A stretch of DNA of 64,000 bases. It comes from Candidatus Thorarchaeota archaeon (GTDB lineage Archaea > Asgardarchaeota > Thorarchaeia > Thorarchaeales > Thorarchaeaceae). Below, one piece after another: positions 26,228 through 36,189 of this stretch (position 1 is its first letter; every line of letters starts with the position of its first letter). Both the position numbers and the translations under genes were made by a program. The notes beneath the pieces were generated by a model. It searched no databases. It was not told the origin of the DNA and saw only the letters and a list, made by a program, of their open reading frames with translations. The stretch spans positions 1 through 64,000 of the forward strand of contig JAIZWL010000004.1 of assembly GCA_021498125.1 (NCBI GenBank). The letters run 5' to 3'.

Positions 26228-29200
26228 ATGAGGATGCACGTCTTGAGATGGAGAATGCTCATAGCCGCTCTTATCATCTGTTTTTTAATCGTAGGTGTAG
26301 TTGTGATCTACGTATACGTCATTAATAGACCTCCATTCGATACTACAGCTCCCATAGTCATCATTACCAGCCCATCTGACGGGGACTCACTGGCAGGGAC
26401 TGTCACCATATCCTTTACCGCAACAGATGAAACCTTCATCAATGAAACTGAGATCTACATCGATAATTCCCTTCGGGCCGCCACGACAACGTACATGTGG
26501 AATACAACCGCTGAGAAAAACGGTAATCATTCAATTCTCTGCCGTGCAGGTGATAGTTCCGGTAACTGGGGGCAAGCCGTCATCACGATCGTTGTGAATA
26601 ACAGTCCGCCTTCACCACCACCAGATGAAAATGTGACACAGACAACCTATACAGATGCCTTCAAGGTCATGAGCTATAATATCGAGGAGAGTGGGGCAAA
26701 CGAGAATTGGAAAGAGGTCGTAAAAGAGGAGAACCCGGACATTCTTGTTCTCATCGAAACTGGCACATTCGATGATAACGGAAATGAAACACTTGACGAG
26801 ATAGTATCAGAGTTCAACACGTATTTTTCCAATGAACTCCCGTATGAGGGATACTGCACTCAGGGCATCTCCTACTCGACTGATGGAGAGGCTATATTAA
26901 GCAGATTCCCCGTGATCGAGTTCAAGCAGATTCCCATTGTGAAACTCGATAATGGAAGCAACTACGATGTCACACATGATTTCGTGGACGCTGTTGTGAA
27001 TGTTAGCGGAACAGACATGCATGTGATAGGAGCCCACCTGAAGGCAAGAGATGGAAGTAGCAATGAATGGCGGCGGGAACGCGAGACCGAGGGAATCATC
27101 AATTATATGGATGGTCTAGGAAATGTTCCAATTCTGTACATGGGAGACCTCAATTCGTTTTCGCCCGATGATACAGGGAGCCTTGCGCCCCATGGCGATC
27201 TCGGTTATGGGCCTATGACCATGATGCTCTATCCCAACGATCCCACCTATGGTCAATACGCCTCGGCAGTCCACAATTTCACTGATGTCTTCCGTACGCT
27301 GAATCCAACAGATCCCGGGTACACATATGGCCATCAGGATGCATACTATTTATCACGAATCGACTTTCTTGTAACGAACCAGTTCTTTAGTGGGCGACTG
27401 ATCAACTCCACTGTTGGCGACACACCATCAGCAGATACAGGCTCGGACCATTATTGCGTGGACGTGTTCATCAGAGCCAATCTGACCACACATCAAGATC
27501 ATGAGCCACCAGCAAAGGTCACAGGATTGACCACAGCAGATGTCAGCTTCTCAGAGATCAATCTCTCATGGACCCCAAATAGTGAATCGGACATCTCACA
27601 CTACCGTATATACCGAGATGGAATATTGCTCGCTCAGATATATGATAACACATACAATGACACCGGTCTCAACCAGTCAACTTCATACGTCTATGAGGTC
27701 TCAGCAGTGGATACGAGTCTGAACGAGGGGCCACGCTCGGACCCATTAAATGTCAGCACCACAAGTAAGGGCGATCCGGATCTTGTGGTCATTAACGAGT
27801 TCCTCCCTGACCCGGACACCGTATACTCTGATGAATGGATCGAACTCTACAACCCTCAAGATGTTGATGCCAATATCTCCGGCTATTTTCTCGACGACAT
27901 CGCAATAAATGGCTCAAACCCATACCTCATCCCGAAGGGGACCGTGATCTCAGCACACGGATACCTTGTGTTCTACAAGAGCACAACAGGAATCAACCTC
28001 AACAATGTGAACGATACTGTCAATCTCATCAGACCGGATGGGATCACAATCATTGACACATACGAGTACAACAGTACAATGAACGACATAAGTATCGGAC
28101 GTGAGACAGATGGTGGAGACACGTGGACAACATTTTCGTTTCCGACGCCCGGCGCATCTAACACGAATGAACGTGTTCCGGCTGATGCAGTGGTGATCAA
28201 TGAGTTTTTGCCAAGCCCCAATACGCTCTATACAGAAGAGTGGATCGAACTCTATAATCCGCTCAACGAGTCTGTAGATATCTCACGATACATACTTGAT
28301 GATATCGTGACTGGCGGCTCTGGCCCCTATACGATCCCATCCGGAACCATCATTCCGGCCAATGGCTTTGCTCTCTTCAACTACACAACAACCGGAATCG
28401 CCCTCAATAATGCAGGGGACAACGTGACCCTCTTGCGACCGAACTACAGAGAGATCATTGATTCGTATTCGTACAACTCGTCTACCAGCGATGTGAGCAT
28501 TGGTCGTATCACTGATGGAAATGCGACTTGGACAACATTTGTCTCGCCCACACCAGGAGCATCCAATGTACACTCCAGCTCGGCTGCTGCCGATTCAATA
28601 TGCATCAACGAATTTCTCCCGGACCCCGATACGTTATACTCCGAAGAGTGGATCGAACTCTATAATCCGCTCAATGAGTCTGTTGATCTGTCAGGATACA
28701 TACTTGACGACATCACGGGTGGCGGCTCCAGCCCCTATACGATTCCTTCGGGAACAATCATCCCCGCATTTGGATTTATACTATTTAATCAGAGCACAAC
28801 AGGGATTGCCCTCAATAATGCAGGGGACACCGTGAACTTCTTGAAACCCGATGGATCTACAGTCGTGGATTCACACGCATATAATTCATCAACGGATGAT
28901 GTGAGTATCGGCCGTACAACAGATGGAGGGGCCAATTGGACCACCTTTATCGCCCCAACACCGGGTGCGTCTAATGTAGTGCCAAGCTCTAATGCTGATG
29001 CGGTGGTCATTAACGAGTTCCTACCCGACCCAGACACGGCATACTCGGAAGAGTGGATCGAACTCTACAATCCATTGAACGAGTCCGTTGACATATCAGG
29101 ATACATTCTGGACGACATAACATCCGGAGGCTCGAGTCCATATACGATTCCCCAGGGGACGATCATCAGCGCTTACGGTTTTGCTCTCTTCAACCAGAGC

Positions 29201-29560
29201 ACAACGGGAATTGCTCTCAATAATGCGGGGGACACCGTGAACTTTCTCAGTCCCAATGGCACGGTACTCGATTCATATACATACAACTCCTCATCTAATG
29301 ATGTCAGCTATGGTCGTAGTACTGATGGTAACAGCACATGGAAGACCTTTGCCTCCCCCACACCGGGTGCCAGCAATGGAGCATCACCATTGTTGAGCAA
29401 TGATATGCTACTGAAGAGAGGATCACCCGAGATAGTCGATCTAAGGATTCAAACATCAACAGAGCAGTGTTCACACAAGAGAGGCCCCAATCATCTTGAA
29501 GAGAGGTTGCCCCACCGTGGCTGCGATTATATTCGAGATAGCGGGAATATAATCTGGTAG
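26228..29560 (+). CDS. Surface endonuclease/exonuclease/phosphatase-domain protein with four lamin-tail domains
   Basis: A protein of about 1110 residues. A signal anchor (about 10-33) is followed by an Ig-like domain (38-125) and an endonuclease/exonuclease/phosphatase domain (about 145-418). That domain has an apparently intact active site: FKVMSYNIEE, LVLIETG, IGAHLKA, YMGDLNSF, RIDFLVT and GSDHYCVD. A fibronectin type III domain (about 424-513) and four lamin-tail domains (520-1053) come next, each opening like VVINEFLPDPDT and holding EEWIELYNP. It may cut extracellular DNA or phosphoesters. The last 55 residues are polar and basic and overlap a convergent gene by 90 bases; no C-terminal anchor is seen. 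The ATG at 26228 is preferred (a second is at 26234); a TTTTAATATG TATA-like box lies about 20-30 bases upstream. Confidence 0.85.
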   Translation: MRMHVLRWRMLIAALIICFLIVGVVVIYVYVINRPPFDTTAPIVIITSPSDGDSLAGTVTISFTATDETFINETEIYIDNSLRAATTTYMWNTTAEKNGNHSILCRAGDSSGNWGQAVITIVVNNSPPSPPPDENVTQTTYTDAFKVMSYNIEESGANENWKEVVKEENPDILVLIETGTFDDNGNETLDEIVSEFNTYFSNELPYEGYCTQGISYSTDGEAILSRFPVIEFKQIPIVKLDNGSNYDVTHDFVDAVVNVSGTDMHVIGAHLKARDGSSNEWRRERETEGIINYMDGLGNVPILYMGDLNSFSPDDTGSLAPHGDLGYGPMTMMLYPNDPTYGQYASAVHNFTDVFRTLNPTDPGYTYGHQDAYYLSRIDFLVTNQFFSGRLINSTVGDTPSADTGSDHYCVDVFIRANLTTHQDHEPPAKVTGLTTADVSFSEINLSWTPNSESDISHYRIYRDGILLAQIYDNTYNDTGLNQSTSYVYEVSAVDTSLNEGPRSDPLNVSTTSKGDPDLVVINEFLPDPDTVYSDEWIELYNPQDVDANISGYFLDDIAINGSNPYLIPKGTVISAHGYLVFYKSTTGINLNNVNDTVNLIRPDGITIIDTYEYNSTMNDISIGRETDGGDTWTTFSFPTPGASNTNERVPADAVVINEFLPSPNTLYTEEWIELYNPLNESVDISRYILDDIVTGGSGPYTIPSGTIIPANGFALFNYTTTGIALNNAGDNVTLLRPNYREIIDSYSYNSSTSDVSIGRITDGNATWTTFVSPTPGASNVHSSSAAADSICINEFLPDPDTLYSEEWIELYNPLNESVDLSGYILDDITGGGSSPYTIPSGTIIPAFGFILFNQSTTGIALNNAGDTVNFLKPDGSTVVDSHAYNSSTDDVSIGRTTDGGANWTTFIAPTPGASNVVPSSNADAVVINEFLPDPDTAYSEEWIELYNPLNESVDISGYILDDITSGGSSPYTIPQGTIISAYGFALFNQSTTGIALNNAGDTVNFLSPNGTVLDSYTYNSSSNDVSYGRSTDGNSTWKTFASPTPGASNGASPLLSNDMLLKRGSPEIVDLRIQTSTEQCSHKRGPNHLEERLPHRGCDYIRDSGNIIW
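27785..29385 (+). repeat. Four tandem lamin-tail domain repeats in the coding sequence
   Basis: Repeat units begin near 27785, 28190, 28598 and 29003, a period of 405-408 bases (135-136 codons). They share runs such as GAGTGGATCGAACTCTA and AACGAGTC, and units 2-4 are the most alike, which suggests recent duplication or gene conversion. Confidence 0.8.
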
Positions 29561-30328
29561 TTTAAGCGAGATATCTACGGAACTGGTAATGTACTTGGCC
29601 AGCCCCGGATAGTCTGTAGAGAGCTGCGATGCAATAGAAACAGCAGCATCTCGATTCCCGACGATAACATGCGAGATAAGCTGGCACCACGGCCTGACAG
29701 CACGGATATCAGGGTTCCCAAGGTGAAGCAGGTTCTCAAACCAAGGTTGATCACGCAGCAAGGCGAATCCACCAAGCACTTCACGGTCATCCGTGTATCT
29801 GCTAAAGGTCTCTGCTGCTTCGACCATGAATCCAAGAAGCAAATTCACAGCCTGTTGGGAACCTAGTGAGAACGATGACACATCACCACCATCAAGTGAC
29901 CAGATGATCCCATGAGTGATATATTGCAGAACGAACATCACCGCCTCAAAAGTTCGCCACTCTTCAAAAGAGATCAACATGACATTGAAGAGGTCATGAG
30001 CATGAGGGAGGCGCAGACTGCCCAGTGCTGCCAAGATATCACTCCGGTAACGTTCAGAATCGGGCAGGTCATATTTCCAAAAGAAACGATAATAGTTCAT
30101 ACTGACCGAGAGCTGGAATACCGCATGTTCAATTGGTTCGTCACTGGTCATCGAATAGATTTCATCGATAATTCGATCACAGGGCATCTGCAAAGAGATA
30201 TCGAACTTCAAGTGGGAGAGCAAATCACGAGCGGTCTTTGCCCGATCTTGGTGCAGCACATGTGCGCCGCTGATCAAGTACTCATCAGATAGGATGATTC
30301 CTAAGTTATTAAGTAACTCAAGTCGCAT
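29471..30328 (-). CDS. Unknown helical protein
   Basis: A 285-residue, mostly alpha-helical soluble protein with no recognised motif. It has aromatic-rich helices (SMNYYRFFWKYDLPDSERY, SFEEWRTFEAVMFVLQYI) and no signal or clear membrane segment. It may be an alpha-solenoid or scaffold. The start is ATG at 30328; the frame is open to 30343. Its 3' end overlaps the secreted nuclease gene by 90 bases on the other strand. It is followed upstream by another helical unknown on the same strand. Confidence 0.55.
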   Translation of the reverse strand: MRLELLNNLGIILSDEYLISGAHVLHQDRAKTARDLLSHLKFDISLQMPCDRIIDEIYSMTSDEPIEHAVFQLSVSMNYYRFFWKYDLPDSERYRSDILAALGSLRLPHAHDLFNVMLISFEEWRTFEAVMFVLQYITHGIIWSLDGGDVSSFSLGSQQAVNLLLGFMVEAAETFSRYTDDREVLGGFALLRDQPWFENLLHLGNPDIRAVRPWCQLISHVIVGNRDAAVSIASQLSTDYPGLAKYITSSVDISLKLPDYIPAISNIIAATVGQPLFKMIGASLV

Positions 30329-30478
30329 AGAATTTACAACCAATCATTTTAGCAAGCCTTTCTCAAGTAGTATAATATAACTCATATAAATCGTGACACG
30401 ATAAATCAAAGAAAATAATCTATTACAAAATGCAATCCAACATCAAAACATAATTTTTGAGAGGGCGGAGAGAGACCT

Positions 30479-31009
30479 CTAAGGGCACTCTACCTTCTCA
30501 AGTTCATCTGTACAGATCTTGCGATTTTCGGGGTCTTGGACCTTTGCAATAGCCTTCTTTGCAAGGGCCACATACGACTTGCAGCTCTCTCCATCTCCAA
30601 GAACGGCATGCGCCCGCGCAAGAGCCTCATACGCAAAAGGGAGATCAAAGTCAGCAAAGACCACAGGTTCTTGCATGACGAGCCCCTTGTCCGCCCGCGT
30701 GATAGCAATCTCATCCTTCGACTGAATTAGATCAAGACAAGTGGTTGCATGGGCAAGAGCCAGCTCCCCAAGCCTCATTGCATTATAGACTCGTGAAATC
30801 ATGTATTCGGCCCGCGCACGGTGCACGATCGTCCCGATTTTGCTCCAGTGAAAACGTGACGTGAACGCCAGCCCAAGAGCCTCATCACGTTCTTTTTCGT
30901 CAGGAGCATCTTTGTCAAGAATGGACCAGATCGCATTATTGGTTTCCGTTGCAAACTTTCTATGGAACTCCTGTAATTTTGTCTGTTCCTCTTTCAAGAT
31001 AAGGACCAA
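30479..31009 (-). CDS. TPR-like helical protein, unknown
   Basis: A 176-residue alpha-helical protein. Paired helices such as RAEYMISRVYNAMRLGELAL and PFAYEALARAHAVLGDG, with their alanine and small-residue spacing, resemble tetratricopeptide repeats. There is no catalytic motif. The start is taken as TTG at 31009, with no strong ribosome binding site; an internal start is possible. It lies 23 bases downstream of the isoaspartyl peptidase gene on the same strand, so the two may be cotranscribed. Confidence 0.5.
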   Translation of the reverse strand: MVLILKEEQTKLQEFHRKFATETNNAIWSILDKDAPDEKERDEALGLAFTSRFHWSKIGTIVHRARAEYMISRVYNAMRLGELALAHATTCLDLIQSKDEIAITRADKGLVMQEPVVFADFDLPFAYEALARAHAVLGDGESCKSYVALAKKAIAKVQDPENRKICTDELEKVECP

Positions 31010-31032
31010 CAGTACTTGATATCCGAATCAGA

Positions 31033-31920
31033 TTACTCTTTTCCTTGATGGCCAACAATCATCGATTTGATAGAGTCAATGGTGCCTCTAATGATTGCAA
31101 CAGGCATGGCCTTTGCATTGGTCGCTGCACCTACCTCGCCATTAACATCGGCAACAATCAGACCTGCTTCGGAACCAGTCTTCTCCACTAACAATGAAAC
31201 CCCTCTCTCAGCAGCCTCCTGCGGAGCAACTCCCTGTTCAACGTAGCCGGCCGTGGTATAACTAAGAATGACGCGCATGATGTGCTCGCCATACCCTGTT
31301 GCTGCAACCCCCACCTGATCATTCGCATAGGCTCCAGCACCCATGACCGGGGAATCACCTACCCGACCGGGGATCTTCTTTCGAATGCCACCAGTCGATG
31401 AGGTTGCGGCAATACGCCCCTCAGAATCCACCACAACACAACCGACCGTATCGGCAGAAGCTGCGTCATCAGTCGAAGGAATCTTGGAGTGATCAAGAAC
31501 ACCAGGGTTGGTTTCCTTACGGTATCCCTCCTTCATCATCTGGGCATAGACTCGCTGAGCATTGGGACCCGCGAAAAACTTGTGCGGTGTCTTTTCCATC
31601 ACATATCGAGCCAAGGATATTGGATTGTAGATCCCCGTCACAGCAGCCACCGAACCAAAGTCAAGCGTGCTACCATCAATGATCATTGCATCAAGCTCTT
31701 GAATCCCATCATTATTCCGTGTGGCCCCAAGTCCAGCATTCAGCTGACCACAACTCTCCATAAACGCCGTACACACTTCTGCAGCATCCAGTGCAGATCC
31801 TCCAGCCATCAGGACTTCCCATCCGGCACGAGCTGCCTTCTCTACATTCTCAAGACCTATCGGAATGCGTTCGTCCTTCCAAGCACCAGCACCGCCATGT
31901 ACAATGATTACGGGTCTCAT
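31033..31920 (-). CDS. Isoaspartyl peptidase / plant-type L-asparaginase (Ntn hydrolase), copy 1
   Basis: A 295-residue Ntn-hydrolase. It opens with RPVIIVHGGAGA; the autocleavage site and catalytic Thr158 are in ADTVGCVVVD, followed by SSTGGIRKKIPGRVGDSP and GAGAYAND. The enzyme self-cleaves before the Thr to give alpha and beta chains, then removes isoaspartyl residues from peptides or hydrolyses asparagine. The start is ATG at 31920 with GGAGAC upstream. A second copy occurs at 59470-60345. Confidence 0.9.
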   Translation of the reverse strand: MRPVIIVHGGAGAWKDERIPIGLENVEKAARAGWEVLMAGGSALDAAEVCTAFMESCGQLNAGLGATRNNDGIQELDAMIIDGSTLDFGSVAAVTGIYNPISLARYVMEKTPHKFFAGPNAQRVYAQMMKEGYRKETNPGVLDHSKIPSTDDAASADTVGCVVVDSEGRIAATSSTGGIRKKIPGRVGDSPVMGAGAYANDQVGVAATGYGEHIMRVILSYTTAGYVEQGVAPQEAAERGVSLLVEKTGSEAGLIVADVNGEVGAATNAKAMPVAIIRGTIDSIKSMIVGHQGKE

Positions 31921-32136
31921 GATGATTGTCTCCAACAACTAAGATTCGACATTGCGACCACTTAGCCTTTCAGGCTCGGTCAATGAACGAACGTAGACCA
32001 GTATCCACAATATAAAAAATATACGAAACTTGTAAATCAGTAAAGTGCCGTGTCTGCACATGACTTTGAGTGCAGACGAGAATAGAGGAACCTCTCATCG
32101 GGAGACCTCTTAGGCAGGAACAGCTACTACATACGC

Positions 32137-33987
32137 ATGGCTCAAGAAGAGGCTCTTTCCCAGTATCTTGCAGTTGAGACCGCCGGAGGCCCCTCATGGC
32201 ATCCGGACAAACAGCAGATCGTCTTCACATCAAACTCAGCAGGCGTATTCCAGATCTTTAGAACCCCACTGATCAACAACATCGCTGTCTGGCCTGACCG
32301 CCTGACATTCTCTGAAGACAGATGCACCAATCCCAGATATCTACGAGATGGAAGCATCCTGTTCACTCGTGATAGAGGTGGAGATGAGAATTTTCAGATC
32401 GGATACATCAGTCCCGAGGGAGAAGACCTCACATGGCTCACCTCCAGACCCGAGTCTAAACATAGGTTTGGGACCTTTGGCAAGACCAGATATTATTTCC
32501 AAGCAAATATCGAAGATCGTGGACGACTTGATGTCTACGAACATAGATTTCCGGTGCGTGATACCGAACCGGAATTGATCCATCGCCCAGAAGCGGGACT
32601 TGTAGTTGCAGCCGCGCTCTCAAAAGATGAGCGGTTGCTAGTCATGGAAAAATATCTCGGAAATGCAGAACAAGAACTCCTGCTCTATGATGAGGGGACG
32701 GTCACAGACCTCACAAAGGGGCTATCTGGCAAGAAGAAGAACAGATGGTCGGTCATTCGATTTCTTGATGATGAGACCCTGTTGGTGGTCACCGACTACG
32801 AGGCAGACATCAAGCGTCTGGCCCTGTTAGATCTGAGTGGCGAACTGACAAAGATACCAACAATTGAAGAGAAGTTCAAGTGGGAATTCGAAGAGGGAAC
32901 ATATGATCCTAACTCGGAATACACCTACTTTTTCACCAACGAGGATGGTTACAGCACCTTGTATAGAGGTACATTCACACCGGACGGTGGAGCCGAGATC
33001 GAAGCGCTGGAACTGCCTATTAAGGGAGGTCTCGAACACGGGGACGCTCGATCGTTCTCACGAGGTGCATCGCTCTCACCTGATGAGAGATACCTTGCCA
33101 TGACCATCTCGACTCCAACCGAACCAACAAACATCTGGATTCTAGATACACAGACTGGCGAGTGTTGGAAGGCCACCAATGCAAGTGCTGCGGGAATCAA
33201 TCCACGGACCTTTGCAGATGCCACACTTCATCGTTTCTCAAGTTTCGATGGCCTTGAGGTGCCATATTTCAAATACGTGCCAAGAGGAGAGCGACCTGAG
33301 AATGGCTGGCCCGCGATCCTGATGATCCATGGAGGGCCTGAGTCGCAGAGCAGACCGACCTTCAATCCAGTCCTACAGTTCTTTGTGGCGGGGGGCTTTG
33401 CGGTCATCACACCTAACATAAGGGGCAGTACTGGCTACGGCCGCACGTATATGGACTTGGACAATGTTGAGAAGCGCCTTGACTCGATCAAAGACATCAA
33501 GCATCTTGCGCTCACCTTGAAAGAGAGAGACCCAGACATCGATGGCGAACGACTCGTGATCTATGGAGGGAGCTATGGAGGTTTTGCTGTCCTGTCTGCA
33601 ATAACGGAGCACCCTGACCTATGGAAGGCCGCAGTAGACATCGTAGGCATTTCGAACTTTGTAACATTTCTACAGAACACTGCGCCTTGGCGAAGATCAC
33701 TGCGAGAAAGCGAATATGGTAGTCTGGAGAAAGACATGGACATTCTGAGGAAGATCAGCCCAATCCACAAGGTGGACAGAATTGTTGTACCACTCTTCAT
33801 CATCCAAGGCGATAACGACGAACGTGTACCACTCACTGAGAGCATTCAGATCCACGAGAAAATGCGAGAGAGAGGCGTGCCTGTGAAGATGTTACGCTTC
33901 CCTGATGAAGGACACGGCCTTGCAAAACTCAAGAACCGTGTGAAGGCCTACTCTGAAGTTCTTGAGTGGCTCAAGTCGATGGTATGA
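32137..33987 (+). CDS. S9-family peptidase (prolyl oligopeptidase / acylaminoacyl peptidase type)
   Basis: A 616-residue serine peptidase. The N-terminal part (about 1-350) is a beta-propeller with WHPDKQQIVFTSN and similar repeats. The C-terminal alpha/beta-hydrolase has YGGSYGGFAVLSA with Ser479, GDNDERVPL with the aspartate near 559-561, and DEGHG with His593. There is no signal peptide, so it is cytoplasmic. It cuts short peptides or removes blocked N-terminal residues. Confidence 0.9.
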   Translation: MAQEEALSQYLAVETAGGPSWHPDKQQIVFTSNSAGVFQIFRTPLINNIAVWPDRLTFSEDRCTNPRYLRDGSILFTRDRGGDENFQIGYISPEGEDLTWLTSRPESKHRFGTFGKTRYYFQANIEDRGRLDVYEHRFPVRDTEPELIHRPEAGLVVAAALSKDERLLVMEKYLGNAEQELLLYDEGTVTDLTKGLSGKKKNRWSVIRFLDDETLLVVTDYEADIKRLALLDLSGELTKIPTIEEKFKWEFEEGTYDPNSEYTYFFTNEDGYSTLYRGTFTPDGGAEIEALELPIKGGLEHGDARSFSRGASLSPDERYLAMTISTPTEPTNIWILDTQTGECWKATNASAAGINPRTFADATLHRFSSFDGLEVPYFKYVPRGERPENGWPAILMIHGGPESQSRPTFNPVLQFFVAGGFAVITPNIRGSTGYGRTYMDLDNVEKRLDSIKDIKHLALTLKERDPDIDGERLVIYGGSYGGFAVLSAITEHPDLWKAAVDIVGISNFVTFLQNTAPWRRSLRESEYGSLEKDMDILRKISPIHKVDRIVVPLFIIQGDNDERVPLTESIQIHEKMRERGVPVKMLRFPDEGHGLAKLKNRVKAYSEVLEWLKSMV

Positions 33988-34015
33988 GTGAGTGGCCACG
34001 CAATCGTTCGCTCAA

Positions 34016-35461
34016 TCAATCTTCATGTGATGAATCCGCGTCATCCCATACCGAATCGATCTCTTCTGCATCATCGGGAAGCTCAAGAACTTCATCAGGA
34101 ACCCAATCATAGTCAGGGCCTGAAGGATCAAATTGTTCTTCCGGAGCGGTCTCATAGTCCGAGTCACCATCATAGGCCTCACCAAAGAAAGAGGAGTCAT
34201 CAATCTGCTTGATCTCAGGGTCTGCGGAGTACGATTCGGGTGGAACTTTAATTCCAGCCCGGAGAAGGGCCTCTCTGAGTCTGGAATCACGGACAAAATG
34301 CCAAGGTGGGAGTAGTTCTTTGTCGTCAAGCTCGAATTCCACAGAGGTCGGATGCAAGTGAGAGGTTTCAGTATCAACAAGAAATGACGCATTTACTAAT
34401 GAGACCACTCTGTAAGCCAGCAGAGGCTCTTGCTCAATTGCTTTGATCCGTGAACCAACAGGACCATCGAAAACAATTCGCCAGCAGGCATCATGAACAT
34501 CTCCCATCATGGGACAGCAAGTGGCATCGTGATGTATGATGATCTTCACGGGCTCACCGACGCTCATATCGGCAAGTTCGGTAGCGGTCTCGGGGAGCGG
34601 CAGATTAAAGAACTCACATGATTGCGTCACGTAGGGCTGAAACAGGTCAAGGGAGAGAACAGATCTATCAGTCACTAGGTCGCCATAGATGATGTCAGTA
34701 TAAGGATCCCAAGTCATCTCTACGCCGTCACCTGTTGTATATGCTATGCCACGAACCAAGGGGTCTCGAAGCACAGCACGGACATCTTCAGAGAGCTTGG
34801 TGGTATAGCGTGATACCTCATCATGTTCCATGATACTAAGAAAACGAATTGTGTAACTGACACCATCACTCTCAAGGTGTGGTTGTACTCTCTGCACGTC
34901 TCTGAATCGCTCGGCAAGGTCCGCTAAAATTTGATTCTCGTGAGCGTGCATGTCCTCAGGTCGCGGGGGTATCTGCTTCCATGTGAAAGGAGGAGGAGCA
35001 GGTTCGGGAAAGAAGATCGCAAGGCGAATCCATCGCAGAGGGGCGGTTGCTCCCTCCGCAGGCAGTCCATAAGAGAACTTTGCAAAAGGGGCCCATGTGG
35101 TCTCAGGGTCGCCGTCTGCAAAATCATCAAGGTCTGTCGGTATCCAGAAGACATCACTCTGTGAACCGTCGGTCAGGACAAACGGGCGCCGTACAACATC
35201 ATCATGAATCTCGTCCGCATAAGAAACGAGATCATCAAGCGTGATAACTGTACGATAGTGCCGAATTGTAAGATCACGCCATGGACCCAGACGGACTAGC
35301 CCCACATAGTATTCTGACGAACCCTCATATCGTTGAAAGATCAGCCATGCCTGCGCACGACCGGTGACTTCATCACGATCAATCAGAAGATCGCCATAGC
35401 GAACATTTGTGGGCCGACCAGATTCATAAGGCATCTCTATCCAAGTTCTAATGGTGTACAT
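34016..35461 (-). CDS. Unknown protein with acidic C-terminal tail
   Basis: A 481-residue soluble protein I cannot assign. It has no signal or membrane segment. A cysteine and histidine patch IIIHHDATCCPMMGDVHDACW (about residues 305-325) could bind metal. The last 75 residues are very acidic with repeated DSDYE, DYDWVPDE and ELPDDAEE-like stretches, and are probably disordered. The rest is a mix of strands and helices with many tryptophans and prolines. The start is ATG at 35461; the frame is open to 35488. Confidence 0.55.
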   Translation of the reverse strand: MYTIRTWIEMPYESGRPTNVRYGDLLIDRDEVTGRAQAWLIFQRYEGSSEYYVGLVRLGPWRDLTIRHYRTVITLDDLVSYADEIHDDVVRRPFVLTDGSQSDVFWIPTDLDDFADGDPETTWAPFAKFSYGLPAEGATAPLRWIRLAIFFPEPAPPPFTWKQIPPRPEDMHAHENQILADLAERFRDVQRVQPHLESDGVSYTIRFLSIMEHDEVSRYTTKLSEDVRAVLRDPLVRGIAYTTGDGVEMTWDPYTDIIYGDLVTDRSVLSLDLFQPYVTQSCEFFNLPLPETATELADMSVGEPVKIIIHHDATCCPMMGDVHDACWRIVFDGPVGSRIKAIEQEPLLAYRVVSLVNASFLVDTETSHLHPTSVEFELDDKELLPPWHFVRDSRLREALLRAGIKVPPESYSADPEIKQIDDSSFFGEAYDGDSDYETAPEEQFDPSGPDYDWVPDEVLELPDDAEEIDSVWDDADSSHED

Positions 35462-35547
35462 GACTGATAAGTATGTATAATCGTTCACCTAAATAAAAAG
35501 CGCACGCAGTCAGATATAATAGTTCAACTCACAAGAGTGACGGTGGC

Positions 35548-36174
35548 GTGAGAACCATGACCAAGAGTATAGCATTACTGATGATGTTACTGCTTCCTGT
35601 ATTTATTTCGCCAGTCGCCGCAATCAACTATTCACCTGTGACATTTACAGAGTCTGATGTAAGTGCCACCATTCGGATCTCGGCTCCTGATCTCATTGCC
35701 AGCCCTTTCAACATCAACGTTCATACAGATATAACCATCAAGCCAGCACAAGAGAACATTTCCAAGATCAATGTCACCAGCATCACTCTAATGATCACAA
35801 AAGATAATGGGGCCAACAATTTCGGTCTGCTTGCTGCTGATACGGTCTCGTTCGCGCCCGGTCAGGTGGGAACCACGTCTATCAACATGACAGTAGACTT
35901 TGAGCTCTCAGGTACCGGAACGGGAACAGAGTGCTTCTTTGCTCTAAGTGTAGAAGGCATGATCACAAACTCAACAGGAAACTACACCTTCCGCGCAATA
36001 TCCCCAGAGAATCTTGCGGGGCCATTTAATATTGCACCAGGGTTCAGCTCGCCTATCACTCAAGTAGGTATTGTGGTGATCATCATATCAGTAATCTGTA
36101 TAGCTGCTGGGGCATACGGTGTAAAAAAAGCAAAGGCACCAGTCCCCAAGAGAAGAGGTCTCCTCGATGAGTGA
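35548..36174 (+). CDS. Secreted protein with C-terminal membrane anchor, unknown
   Basis: A 208-residue protein with a signal peptide (IALLMMLLLPVFISPVAA), an all-beta extracellular part with N-glycosylation sequons, and a C-terminal helix (GIVVIIISVICIAAGAYGV) followed by KKAKAPVPKRRG. The layout fits a single-pass archaeal surface protein. The start is GTG at 35548 or the ATG at 35557. No family was recognised. Confidence 0.65.
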   Translation: MRTMTKSIALLMMLLLPVFISPVAAINYSPVTFTESDVSATIRISAPDLIASPFNINVHTDITIKPAQENISKINVTSITLMITKDNGANNFGLLAADTVSFAPGQVGTTSINMTVDFELSGTGTGTECFFALSVEGMITNSTGNYTFRAISPENLAGPFNIAPGFSSPITQVGIVVIIISVICIAAGAYGVKKAKAPVPKRRGLLDE

Positions 36175-36189
36175 CTGACGACTCTCGAA

